Source: Alphaproteobacteria bacterium
GTDB taxonomy: Bacteria > Pseudomonadota > Alphaproteobacteria > Micavibrionales > Micavibrionaceae
DNA length: 9,111 nucleotides
Direction of reading: 5' to 3'
Assembly (NCBI GenBank): GCA_030427765.1
Contig: JAUICS010000033.1
Span: 1 to 9,111, forward strand
Made by a program: the position numbers and the translations under genes. Positions 1 through 5,193 of this stretch are shown here, one piece after another. The notes beneath the pieces were generated by a model. It ran no database searches. It was not told where the DNA came from and saw only the letters and a list, made by a program, of their open reading frames with translations. Position 1 is the stretch's first letter, and each line of letters opens with the position of its first letter.

Positions 1-252
1 CGGATTACGCACGAAGGAAAAGGTGAAGTTTTTATCAAGCTGAGTCAGGTCGGGATTACGCTCAAACTTCAAATTTTTGGCGTCTGGCGCCTCCTGTCGC
101 TTCAAATTCAGCTTAACGGCGCTACAGGCACTTTTCGGATTGTTCAGATAGATATACGGGTACAAACGTGACTTGCGAAACGTCAAATCAAGCTGATGCA
201 GACTGATTTTCTGCAAATCATCATCGGTAATCGTATTTATGGATTCAGACAT
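1..252 (-). CDS. Sulfotransferase-family protein, N-terminal part (runs off the left edge)
   Basis: Reading leftward from ATG at 252-250 gives an open frame of 84 codons that is still open at position 1, so only the N-terminus is present. Two stretches resemble the PAPS-binding signatures of the carbohydrate sulfotransferase family (Sulfotransfer_2 type). The first is YIYLNNPKSACSAVK at about residues 33-47, matching the 5'-phosphosulfate loop usually written PKxxxxxxk. The second is FTFSFVRNP at residues 76-84, matching the start of the 3'-phosphate motif FVRdPxxRlvSay, which would continue outside the window. Such enzymes move sulfate from PAPS to a sugar or other acceptor; in bacteria they are often tied to surface polysaccharide, which is inference here. 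No signal peptide is visible. There is no Shine-Dalgarno sequence; a -10 element lies only 6 bases before the ATG, suggesting a leaderless mRNA. The family call rests on two motifs only. Confidence 0.6.
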   Translation of the reverse strand, partial: MSESINTITDDDLQKISLHQLDLTFRKSRLYPYIYLNNPKSACSAVKLNLKRQEAPDAKNLKFERNPDLTQLDKNFTFSFVRNP

Positions 253-258
253 GCGGGG

Positions 259-286
259 AGTATAGGTAAGAACGCCGTGAAATCAA
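259..286 (-). promoter_or_regulatory. Probable sigma70-type promoter of the sulfotransferase-like gene, leaderless geometry
   Basis: On the minus strand, TTGATT (286-281) is followed after 16 bases by TATACT (264-259), a 5/6 match to the -10 consensus. The ATG begins at 252, 7 bases after the end of the -10, which is where transcription would be expected to start. No ribosome binding site precedes the ATG. The match is by eye only. Confidence 0.45.
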
Positions 287-319
287 ATCGATTCGTTACA
301 CATCGCTTTATACGTAATC

Positions 320-754
320 TTACACATAGCTTTCTGGCGCAACGGGATGCGGCGAGGATAATACCCATTCCATGACCTCATCCTTCATACGCTTGCTGTT
401 TTCAAGTGTCGCCTGCGTCCGTGTAATTGCATCATCCAATACGCCAAGGGAGTGAAAGTACATTTTTGTTACCTTATGGTTCTTTTTATCGGACACTTTC
501 TTCACAATTGTTTCCCGTTCGCGATACAAACGTTTGAGGGAGTTATAAAGATTCGCCTCACTATGGTTCATTTTCTGAATACGGACGAGCATTTCCGGCG
601 TGATACGTTCCCGCATCTGGGCGGCTTTTGCCGTGTCTTGGGTAAAAACTTCCATTTCCTGTTGAATAAACACATTCAGATGGGATAGGGGTTTTCCCTC
701 ACGCTCATCCTTATTAACATCTTGTTTTTCATCACAAAATCGTGCCTGCAACAT
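320..754 (-). CDS. Unrecognised helical, charged 144-residue protein
   Basis: I do not recognise this family. The start ATG at 754-752 has a good ribosome binding site: AAGAAGGG lies about 8 bases upstream on the minus strand. The protein is hydrophilic and rich in Lys, Arg, Glu and Met, with no signal peptide or membrane segment, so it is probably cytoplasmic. Residues about 25-130 look almost entirely helical, with heptad-like spacing of hydrophobic residues in LSHLNVFIQQEMEVF and in NLYNSLKRLYRERETIVKK, so a helical bundle or coiled coil is likely. Size and composition recall small export chaperones or adaptor proteins, but no signature supports that. It lies between a SHOCT-domain gene and a sulfotransferase-like gene on the same strand, with gaps of 78 and 67 bases, so a shared transcript is possible but not shown. 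Confidence 0.75.
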   Translation of the reverse strand: MLQARFCDEKQDVNKDEREGKPLSHLNVFIQQEMEVFTQDTAKAAQMRERITPEMLVRIQKMNHSEANLYNSLKRLYRERETIVKKVSDKKNHKVTKMYFHSLGVLDDAITRTQATLENSKRMKDEVMEWVLSSPHPVAPESYV

Positions 755-832
755 CGCAAATACCCTTCTTTAAAAACATATTTCTAAAGATGGTGTTGCA
801 TGTTCCGTGCCAATACGTGCCGATGGATGTAT

Positions 833-1024
833 TTAGGTAAAATCCTTCAAACGGGCCTGATATTCCGCATCGGATATAAGGCCGCGGTCCTTCATAACCT
901 TAAGGGCCTGTAATGATTTTTCATCGTCAATCTCTTTCGATAGCCCCTCATCCCCCGATTCCATGTCCGTACCGGCATCTGTTAGATTCGCATTTCCAGA
1001 ATTATTGTGGATCTTCCTGTTCAT
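833..1024 (-). CDS. Small SHOCT-domain protein
   Basis: This 63-residue protein has a polar, Asp/Asn/Gly-rich N-terminal half (about residues 1-36) and a C-terminal segment (about 37-62) reading LQALKVMKDRGLISDAEYQA. That segment fits the SHOCT pattern of a short helix, a turn with G-x-I/L-S/T-D/E, then E-Y/F and a second helix ending in K. SHOCT is a short oligomerisation or interaction module found at the ends of many unrelated bacterial proteins; it does not reveal a specific function. There is no signal peptide or membrane segment. No Shine-Dalgarno sequence precedes the ATG at 1024-1022, but TAAAAT, a good -10 match, lies 6 bases before it, so the message may be leaderless. Met21 could be an alternative start but also lacks a ribosome binding site. 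The reading frame is convincing because of the domain. Confidence 0.7.
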   Translation of the reverse strand: MNRKIHNNSGNANLTDAGTDMESGDEGLSKEIDDEKSLQALKVMKDRGLISDAEYQARLKDFT

Positions 1025-1127
1025 AATTTTATTTTAGCAATTAATAATGTGACGGCGACCACTTTTTTTGATAGAATCAGGTTAGAAAGTTTCCTGAAGC
1101 AGCCGCTTCGTCAAACCCATTCTAGAT

Positions 1128-1156
1128 TTGTTACCGTTCTTGTATACCGATATCCT
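1128..1156 (+). promoter_or_regulatory. Weak candidate promoter for a short transcript ending at the 1192-1222 terminator
   Basis: TTGTTA (1128-1133) and TATCCT (1151-1156) are separated by 17 bases; each matches four of six consensus positions. Transcription would start near 1163 and give an RNA of about 60 bases. In AT-rich intergenic DNA a match this good can arise by chance, so this is only a pointer. Confidence 0.2.
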
Positions 1157-1191
1157 TGATCTTTCAGATTCAGAAATTTTACTCAAAAATG

Positions 1192-1222
1192 GCCCGCCAC
1201 TTTGCTGTGCGGGCTTTTTTTT
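1192..1222 (+). terminator. Strong intrinsic terminator with no visible gene upstream
   Basis: GCCCGCCAC (1192-1200) pairs with GTGCGGGC (1207-1214) across the loop TTTGCT, with a single bulged C, and eight T residues follow at 1215-1222. This is a textbook Rho-independent terminator reading rightward. It stands 75 bases ahead of the phoH-like start codon and behind about 165 bases that contain no plus-strand coding frame. It could end a small RNA, attenuate transcription into phoH, or be left over from a lost gene. Read leftward, the same hairpin is followed only by CATTTTT, so a weak bidirectional role for other transcripts cannot be excluded. Confidence 0.85.
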
Positions 1223-1297
1223 GTCTAAAACGAGCGCCGAAAGGGGTTCACATACTCACACGTAGGGGAAAAACACAACCAAAGAAGGAGCCACATT

Positions 1298-2068
1298 ATG
1301 CCTAAAAAAGCACGTAAATCTCGCGCACAACACGCACATGTTGACTACGAAAACGGCATCGTCCAGCCAATATTTGATTCACCAAACGGCGGGAAGGCGG
1401 ACTGGCATCCTCTCGATGAAGAAATCGACCGCATGCGCGACAAAAAATACATGAAAAAAATCAAGCCGCGGTCGGATGGACAAAAAGTCCTGATGGAATC
1501 CATAGAAAATTATAACCTGTCACTGGCCATCGGTCCGGCGGGAACGGGGAAAACATATCTGGCCATCGCCGCCGCCGTTGAGGCATTAGAGGCCGGTGAC
1601 GTTGATAAAATCGTTCTGTCCCGTCCGGCGATGGAGGCTGGTGAAAGTCTTGGATACCTGCCAGGCGATATGAATGAAAAAATGGCACCGTACCTACGCC
1701 CACTTTATGACGCGCTTGGCGACCGCCTGGGCGGCAAAAAAGTACGCCAGTACATGGAAGAGGACAAAATTGAAATCGCACCAATCGGTTTTATGCGCGG
1801 GCGTACACTGAACAACGCCTTTGTCGTGATTGATGAGGCCCAGAACTGTACGTACCAGCAGCTTAAGATGATCTTATCCCGCCTAGGCTGGCACTCCACA
1901 ATGGTTGTCACCGGCGATCCGGATCAAAGTGACCTGCTTGACGGCATGTCCGGTCTTGATGACATATCAAACCGCCTTGATAAGCTGGAAAACGTAGCCG
2001 TTGTCCGCCTGCAAAAGACTGACATCGTGCGCCACCCACTAGTTAGTGAAATGTTAGGCGTTTTATAA
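1298..2068 (+). CDS. PhoH-family ATPase, short form
   Basis: This is a PhoH-type P-loop ATPase of 256 residues. Signatures appear in order: Walker A GPAGTGKT (79-86), SRPAMEAGESLGYLPGD (about 108-124), the PYLRPLYDAL segment (131-140), Walker B VVIDEAQN (176-183), TGDPDQSDL (205-213) and VRHPLV (244-249). All expected catalytic residues are present. PhoH proteins bind nucleotide and are linked to RNA metabolism and, in some species, phosphate starvation; the exact substrate is not settled. Compared with YbeZ-like members of about 350 residues, this one lacks the N-terminal extension and has instead a basic tail (KKARKSR, residues 3-9). The ybeY and miaB neighbours of the long form are absent, so I give no symbol. 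AAGGAG, 8 bases before the ATG, fixes the start. No clear promoter is visible after the upstream terminator. Confidence 0.93.
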   Translation: MPKKARKSRAQHAHVDYENGIVQPIFDSPNGGKADWHPLDEEIDRMRDKKYMKKIKPRSDGQKVLMESIENYNLSLAIGPAGTGKTYLAIAAAVEALEAGDVDKIVLSRPAMEAGESLGYLPGDMNEKMAPYLRPLYDALGDRLGGKKVRQYMEEDKIEIAPIGFMRGRTLNNAFVVIDEAQNCTYQQLKMILSRLGWHSTMVVTGDPDQSDLLDGMSGLDDISNRLDKLENVAVVRLQKTDIVRHPLVSEMLGVL

Positions 2069-2091
2069 ATTCTCCCTTTTAAAATCACGGA

Positions 2092-2129
2092 AGTTGTGCC
2101 ATATCAATGAAAATTGATATGGGACAACT
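2092..2129. repeat. Large inverted repeat abutting the SCO start codon
   Basis: CCATATCAAT (2099-2108) and ATTGATATGG (2113-2122) are perfect inverted copies across the tetraloop GAAA. A G/G mismatch is followed by a further perfect outer stem, AGTTGT (2092-2097) with ACAACT (2124-2129). The structure therefore has 16 base pairs in 38 bases and its last base touches the ATG at 2130. No T-run follows on either strand, so it is not a standard intrinsic terminator. In RNA it would bury the only SD-like sequence (GGGA, 2121-2124). As DNA it contains two overlapping 8/10 matches to the FNR/FixK box TTGAT-N4-ATCAA, at 2094-2107 and 2114-2127. Both readings are inference; the repeat itself is direct observation. 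Confidence 0.9.
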
Positions 2130-2768
2130 ATGACACCAAAAACACGATTTATCATTTTATTCTGTGCGGTTTTACTGACCGTTTCCTTAATCGCGTACGC
2201 GCAGTATGTGAAATCACAAAAACTGTCCGGCGGCACTGCCGGCATTAATGATCTTCTCGTTAGTTCGCAGATCGGCGGCGGGTTTGAGCTTATTAATCAT
2301 GACGGCGACACAGTCACGGATAAGGATTATAGTGATAAATTCAAGCTTATTTACTTTGGCTTTACATACTGTCCGACGATTTGCCCGACAGAACTACAAA
2401 AAATGTTATTGGCGCTGGAAGAAATCGATAGCGCACACATTTCAAAAATATACCCGATATTTGTATCCGTTGATCCCGAACGCGATACACCGGATGTGCT
2501 TAAAGAATATGTTGCCCTATTCAGCCCCAATCTTATTGGTTTAACGGGCTCACAGGAACAAATTGACGCGATCAAGAAAACATACAAAGTGTATGCGAGT
2601 AAGGTAAAAACAGACGAAATGTCGGATTATACCGTTGATCATTCATCATTTACGTATTTGATGAGTCCCGATAATAAATTGATTGGGATTTTTAAAATCA
2701 ACGATGACGCCACGAAAATGGGAGCCGAAATCACGCGTATTATAAACGCGTATGAGGCCGCAAGTTAG
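2130..2768 (+). CDS. SCO1/SenC/PrrC-family copper protein
   Basis: This 212-residue protein has an uncleaved-looking N-terminal membrane anchor (about residues 6-25), then a thioredoxin-like domain outside the membrane. The SCO copper ligands are visible: C81 and C85 in FTYCPTICPTE, and H171 in TVDHSSFTYLMSPD. FVSVDPERDTP (about 111-121) is another family hallmark. SCO proteins deliver copper to the CuA site of cytochrome c oxidase or act as thiol reductases for it; some bacterial members serve cbb3 oxidases. No oxidase or other respiratory gene is seen here. An in-frame stop at 2115-2117 and the lack of other start codons leave ATG 2130 as the only start. The ribosome binding site is poor and lies inside the hairpin at 2092-2129, pointing to translational or transcriptional control. 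Its stop overlaps the convergent membrane-protein gene by a few bases. Confidence 0.95.
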   Translation: MTPKTRFIILFCAVLLTVSLIAYAQYVKSQKLSGGTAGINDLLVSSQIGGGFELINHDGDTVTDKDYSDKFKLIYFGFTYCPTICPTELQKMLLALEEIDSAHISKIYPIFVSVDPERDTPDVLKEYVALFSPNLIGLTGSQEQIDAIKKTYKVYASKVKTDEMSDYTVDHSSFTYLMSPDNKLIGIFKINDDATKMGAEITRIINAYEAAS

Positions 2769-3055
2769 GCTCTATCCTCTTTATCACGTGCGGTCACTTC
2801 CTGCTCAAGCGGAATAACCTTCTCATCATCTTTCAAATCCGTACGTATCCACTGATACGCGCCGTACATAACAATAAAACAAATAAAGGACACCACGTTT
2901 AAAATGACCACGAGCAATATAATCGTGCCGAGTGAGAGACTATGTTTAAGTTGGTCAAGATGTTGGTCACCTACAAGCATGATAAGCCCAAAAAGCAGGG
3001 CCAGGGCAACCACTAACACAACACAAATTTTAAAAAACACTTTCTTGCGACACAT
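2765..3055 (-). CDS. Small two-helix inner-membrane protein, unrecognised
   Basis: This 96-residue protein has a short basic N-terminus (CRKK), a hydrophobic helix at about residues 8-28, a polar loop of roughly a dozen residues (GDQHLDQLKHSL), a second helix at about 42-65, and a charged C-terminal tail of about 30 residues rich in Asp, Glu, Lys and Arg. The positive-inside rule suggests both ends lie in the cytoplasm. The layout resembles LapA/DUF1049-like small membrane proteins, which end in a cytoplasmic charged tail, but I see no decisive motif. GGAAGGAT lies about 7 bases before the ATG at 3055-3053. The gene starts 4 bases after the stop of the SCP2 gene, so the two are almost certainly cotranscribed. 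Its stop overlaps the stop of the convergent SCO gene, with no terminator between them. Confidence 0.85.
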   Translation of the reverse strand: MCRKKVFFKICVVLVVALALLFGLIMLVGDQHLDQLKHSLSLGTIILLVVILNVVSFICFIVMYGAYQWIRTDLKDDEKVIPLEQEVTARDKEDRA

Positions 3056-3059
3056 AAAA

Positions 3060-3365
3060 TTATCCTTCCAGTAACCTGTTTAACTGGGTCGCCAGTGATA
3101 TCGACCCTTTAATCCTGACTTTGCCAGTCATATACGCCTGAATTGCACTTAATTCCTTCTTAGCAATTTTCTTGAAAGTGTCAAACGAACAGATAAACCG
3201 CGTATCGGCGTCACTGTCAGATACAGACACCTTTGCCGGATTAACACGCCCGTCGACATATATGCACCCATCCGTGCCAAAATCAAACACAACACGTCCA
3301 TCAATGGATGCGCCGTTATCGCATTTGTTCTGTATATTTTTTACAATATCATCAACCGTCGTCAT
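3060..3365 (-). CDS. SCP2 sterol-carrier-domain protein
   Basis: The 101 residues form a single compact SCP2 domain. Family features are the GTDGCIYVDG strand pair (about 30-39), the DADTRFICSFDTFKKIAKKE segment (about 52-71), and the C-terminal AYMTGKVRIKGSISLATQLN (about 77-96), which corresponds to the usual AfmsGKlkikGdm.la.kL signature. SCP2 domains bind lipids or other hydrophobic ligands in a tunnel. In bacteria, stand-alone members of this size are common and mostly uncharacterised. There is no signal peptide, so a cytoplasmic location is expected. The ATG at 3365-3363 has no strong Shine-Dalgarno sequence; an in-frame stop precedes it and no better start is seen. A good promoter lies about 30 bases upstream. 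Close linkage to the membrane protein suggests a lipid- or membrane-related job, which is inference. Confidence 0.9.
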   Translation of the reverse strand: MTTVDDIVKNIQNKCDNGASIDGRVVFDFGTDGCIYVDGRVNPAKVSVSDSDADTRFICSFDTFKKIAKKELSAIQAYMTGKVRIKGSISLATQLNRLLEG

Positions 3366-3394
3366 GGCGTCGTCACGGATATTAATGTCCTGTT

Positions 3395-3424
3395 ATTACA
3401 CCAAATGTGTTGTGTTTTTGCCAA
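3395..3424 (-). promoter_or_regulatory. Promoter of the SCP2–membrane protein operon
   Basis: On the minus strand TTGGCA (3424-3419) and TGTAAT (3400-3395) are separated by 18 bases; each matches five of six sigma70 consensus positions. The expected start is near 3388, giving a leader of about 23 bases. A near-palindrome, GGATATTAATGTCC (3377-3390), overlaps the expected start point and could be an operator; this is inference. Confidence 0.55.
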
Positions 3425-3544
3425 ATCATCAACATTTATCTTACGGCGAGGTAATTTTCATAAAATTTTAATCATTTTTATTTTAAACTGGTTTTATATG
3501 TCGCCTTGCAATTTGCGGGGCGTTAAGGGCGTGTGGGAAAAAAT

Positions 3545-3928
3545 ATGAGAGTACTTATTGTTGACGGCTGCATGGGCTTTTGTAAAAAAGTCAGCACCAT
3601 TCTAAAACGTGACGGGCACGAGGTGTATTATACGCATATTCCAAGCGTAGCACCTGAATTCTGCAAAACACACAATATTGCAATTTGTATAATGCGCATT
3701 AAGGATGATGAACGCCGTGCATATGAATTGATCAAAATATTAAGGGATGAAGCAACCGACACGCGTATCATTGCCATGTCCGACCACGACATTGATCAAA
3801 TCAGTATTGAAACAACTATTTCCGTTGCAACGGCCGGTGTAAACACGATGATTGGTGGCGGATACAAGGCAGATTCTCTGCAAACGGCTGTCAAAGATGA
3901 AATTCCATCCTGCGTGACAATGACATAA
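3545..3928 (+). CDS. Stand-alone degenerate receiver-domain (pseudo-receiver) protein
   Basis: The protein is a single response-regulator-like domain of 127 residues with no output domain. It opens with MRVLIVDG, where receivers have two acidic residues after the first strand; here D7 remains and G8 replaces the second. The third strand reads IAICIMRIKDDE (45-56): the position of the phospho-acceptor Asp holds M50. The switch Ser is present (IIAMSD, S79). Strand five reads VNTMIGGGY (99-107), where the conserved Lys of the KP motif is missing. Phosphorylation by the normal mechanism is therefore unlikely. The start could also be GTG at 3533, four codons earlier, but receivers normally begin as MRVLIVD, and GGGA lies about 6 bases before ATG 3545. 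It may act through protein-protein contacts. Its partner is not visible nearby. Confidence 0.8.
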   Translation: MRVLIVDGCMGFCKKVSTILKRDGHEVYYTHIPSVAPEFCKTHNIAICIMRIKDDERRAYELIKILRDEATDTRIIAMSDHDIDQISIETTISVATAGVNTMIGGGYKADSLQTAVKDEIPSCVTMT

Positions 3929-3937
3929 ACATTTGAT

Positions 3938-4240
3938 TTATTTTAATTTATCATCATCCATCATATAACGGATTTCGTCAATCAACTCCTGCTTGCGGTC
4001 GCCATCAATAGCGGATTTAAGTTCGTTTTTGGCGGCCTCGATCTTTACAAATTTTTGCATTTTTTCGATGGCTTCCGGACCCAATTCTTCGCGTTTGGCG
4101 GCAATTTGTTTCTTAACACGTTCGCGCAGGGCAATACTTTCGGGGCTGCGTTGCTTTGAATTAGAGGCAGGCGTTTTATTGGTTTGCTTGGCGGTCGGCC
4201 CTTTTTTATCGTTTTTCTTGCCCTTAAAAAAACCGAACAT
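3938..4240 (-). CDS. Unrecognised Lys-rich protein encoded directly after parB
   Basis: I do not recognise this 100-residue family. After MFGFFKGKK, a short hydrophobic start followed by lysines, comes a disordered-looking basic stretch rich in Lys, Thr, Asn and Ser (about 10-33). From residue 34 to 98 the sequence is helical and charged (ALRERVKKQIAAKREELG; EAIEKMQKFVKIEAAKNEL; QELIDEIRYMMDDDK). Its ATG begins 2 bases after the parB stop codon, and the nearest SD-like sequence (GAGGA) lies about 13 bases upstream inside parB, so translation is probably coupled to parB. The position suggests a role linked to chromosome partitioning or nucleoid handling, but there is no sequence proof. The basic N-terminal tail could contact DNA, RNA or membrane phospholipid. 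The stop lies 9 bases from that of the convergent receiver-like gene, with no obvious terminator between them. Confidence 0.8.
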   Translation of the reverse strand: MFGFFKGKKNDKKGPTAKQTNKTPASNSKQRSPESIALRERVKKQIAAKREELGPEAIEKMQKFVKIEAAKNELKSAIDGDRKQELIDEIRYMMDDDKLK

Positions 4241-4242
4241 GA

Positions 4243-5193
4243 CTAAATATCTTCGTCCTCAGGCAAAAACGTAAGGCGCTTCAACAACTTATCGAGCGCA
4301 TCAAGTGAATTATACTGTATTTTGATTGTGCCGGACAACGTATCGTCGCTAGTAACAATCTGGACCTTCATGCCAAGCATATTTGTCATTTCCTCTTCAA
4401 GCGCGAGTGTATCGGCATCCTTAGGCGGCTTGGTCGATTTTGATGCTTTTGGCTTTGGCGCTTCCCCCTTATCCTCTGACGCAAGTTTTTCAGCATCGCG
4501 CACGCTCAAGTCATTTGCAACAATCTTATCGGCAAGACGCTCTGCATCAGGGGCTTTCAGCAGCGCACGGGCATGGCCGACACTTAAATCCCCATCACGA
4601 AGGTAATTACGGACTTTCGGTGAAAGTCCCAACAGACGGACAATATTGGCGACATAGGAACGGCTTTTACCAACAGCCGTTCCGATTTTTTCATGGCTAT
4701 AACCATACTGCTCGGCGAGGCGATTATAACCCTCGGCCTCGTCCAGCGGATTTAAATTTTCGCGCTGAAGGTTCTCGACCAAGGCAATTTCAAGCGTTTC
4801 TTCGTCACCCTTATCCATGATGATGACGGGAATTTCATGAAGCTGCGCCATCTGCGCCGCGCGCCATCTCCGTTCGCCGGCAACGATTTCGTATGACCCC
4901 GAGTCACCTTTCTTACGCACGATAATCGGTTGAAGAACACCATATTGCTTAATTGATTCGGCAAGTTCATCAATAGTGTCATTGTGGAATGTTTGACGCG
5001 GCTGTGACGCGTTTGGCTGAATAAGCTCAACGCCGATAGTGTGAACACCGCTTGACGCAGGAACATTATCTGACGCAACGGCACCGGCGTAATCCCCTTC
5101 GTCATCACTAAACAACGCATCTAAACCGCGGCCAAGACCACGTTTTTTAACAGGGGCAATATCTTCATCTTTTTCGTGGTCAGGTTCACTCAT
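4243..5193 (-). CDS. parB: Chromosome-partitioning protein ParB
   Basis: This is a full-length ParB/Spo0J of 316 residues. In order it shows the N-terminal RGLGRGLDALFSD (18-30), which in the family contacts ParA; the CTP-binding domain with GVLQPIIV (85-92), GERRWRAA (106-113) and ENLQRENLNPLDEAE (140-154); the helix-turn-helix parS reader (about 157-180, KIGTAVGKSRSYVANIVRLL); a GHARALL segment (196-202); a Lys/Pro-rich linker (about 233-258); and a C-terminal dimerisation domain (about 262-316). ParB is a CTPase clamp that loads at parS, spreads along DNA and works with ParA to segregate origins. GTG at 5196 is possible but ATG at 5193 is preferred; it overlaps the parA stop by one base (TGATG), showing translational coupling. 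A perfect parS lies about 1.3 kb upstream in rsmG. Confidence 0.97.
   Translation of the reverse strand: MSEPDHEKDEDIAPVKKRGLGRGLDALFSDDEGDYAGAVASDNVPASSGVHTIGVELIQPNASQPRQTFHNDTIDELAESIKQYGVLQPIIVRKKGDSGSYEIVAGERRWRAAQMAQLHEIPVIIMDKGDEETLEIALVENLQRENLNPLDEAEGYNRLAEQYGYSHEKIGTAVGKSRSYVANIVRLLGLSPKVRNYLRDGDLSVGHARALLKAPDAERLADKIVANDLSVRDAEKLASEDKGEAPKPKASKSTKPPKDADTLALEEEMTNMLGMKVQIVTSDDTLSGTIKIQYNSLDALDKLLKRLTFLPEDEDI

Larger units (their letters stand above)
1025..1297. other. Gene-less intergenic region before phoH
   Basis: No convincing coding frame, tRNA or known RNA is seen in these 273 bases. They hold the plus-strand terminator (1192-1222), a weak candidate promoter (1128-1156), and two short overlapping hairpins that could not form together: TCAGG/CCTGA (1077-1081 with 1093-1097) and GAAGC/GCTTC (1096-1100 with 1105-1109). 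On the minus strand the left end carries a -10-like TAAAAT (1036-1031) for the SHOCT gene. Confidence 0.5.

Noticed and set aside
452..688. Plus-strand 78-codon frame opposite the 144-residue gene
   Set aside because: The minus-strand frame is longer, has a good ribosome binding site and a coherent helical composition; the plus-strand frame has none of these.
1071..1110. Possible SRP (4.5S) RNA, because ATCAGG and GAAGCAGCC occur in order
   Set aside because: The conserved tetraloop core between these blocks is missing, the spacing is wrong, and no pairing arms surround the region. The match is limited to short words.
3533..3544. GTG start four codons upstream for the receiver-like gene
   Set aside because: Receiver domains normally begin right at the first strand (MRVLIVD), and the spacing of the SD-like GGGA fits ATG 3545 better than AAGGG fits GTG 3533.
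4440..4820. Plus-strand open frame of 126 codons opposite parB
   Set aside because: It lies wholly within a clear parB gene; its protein is His/Arg/Pro-rich with no domain, typical of an antisense shadow. The same holds for other long antisense frames over parA, mnmG and phoH.
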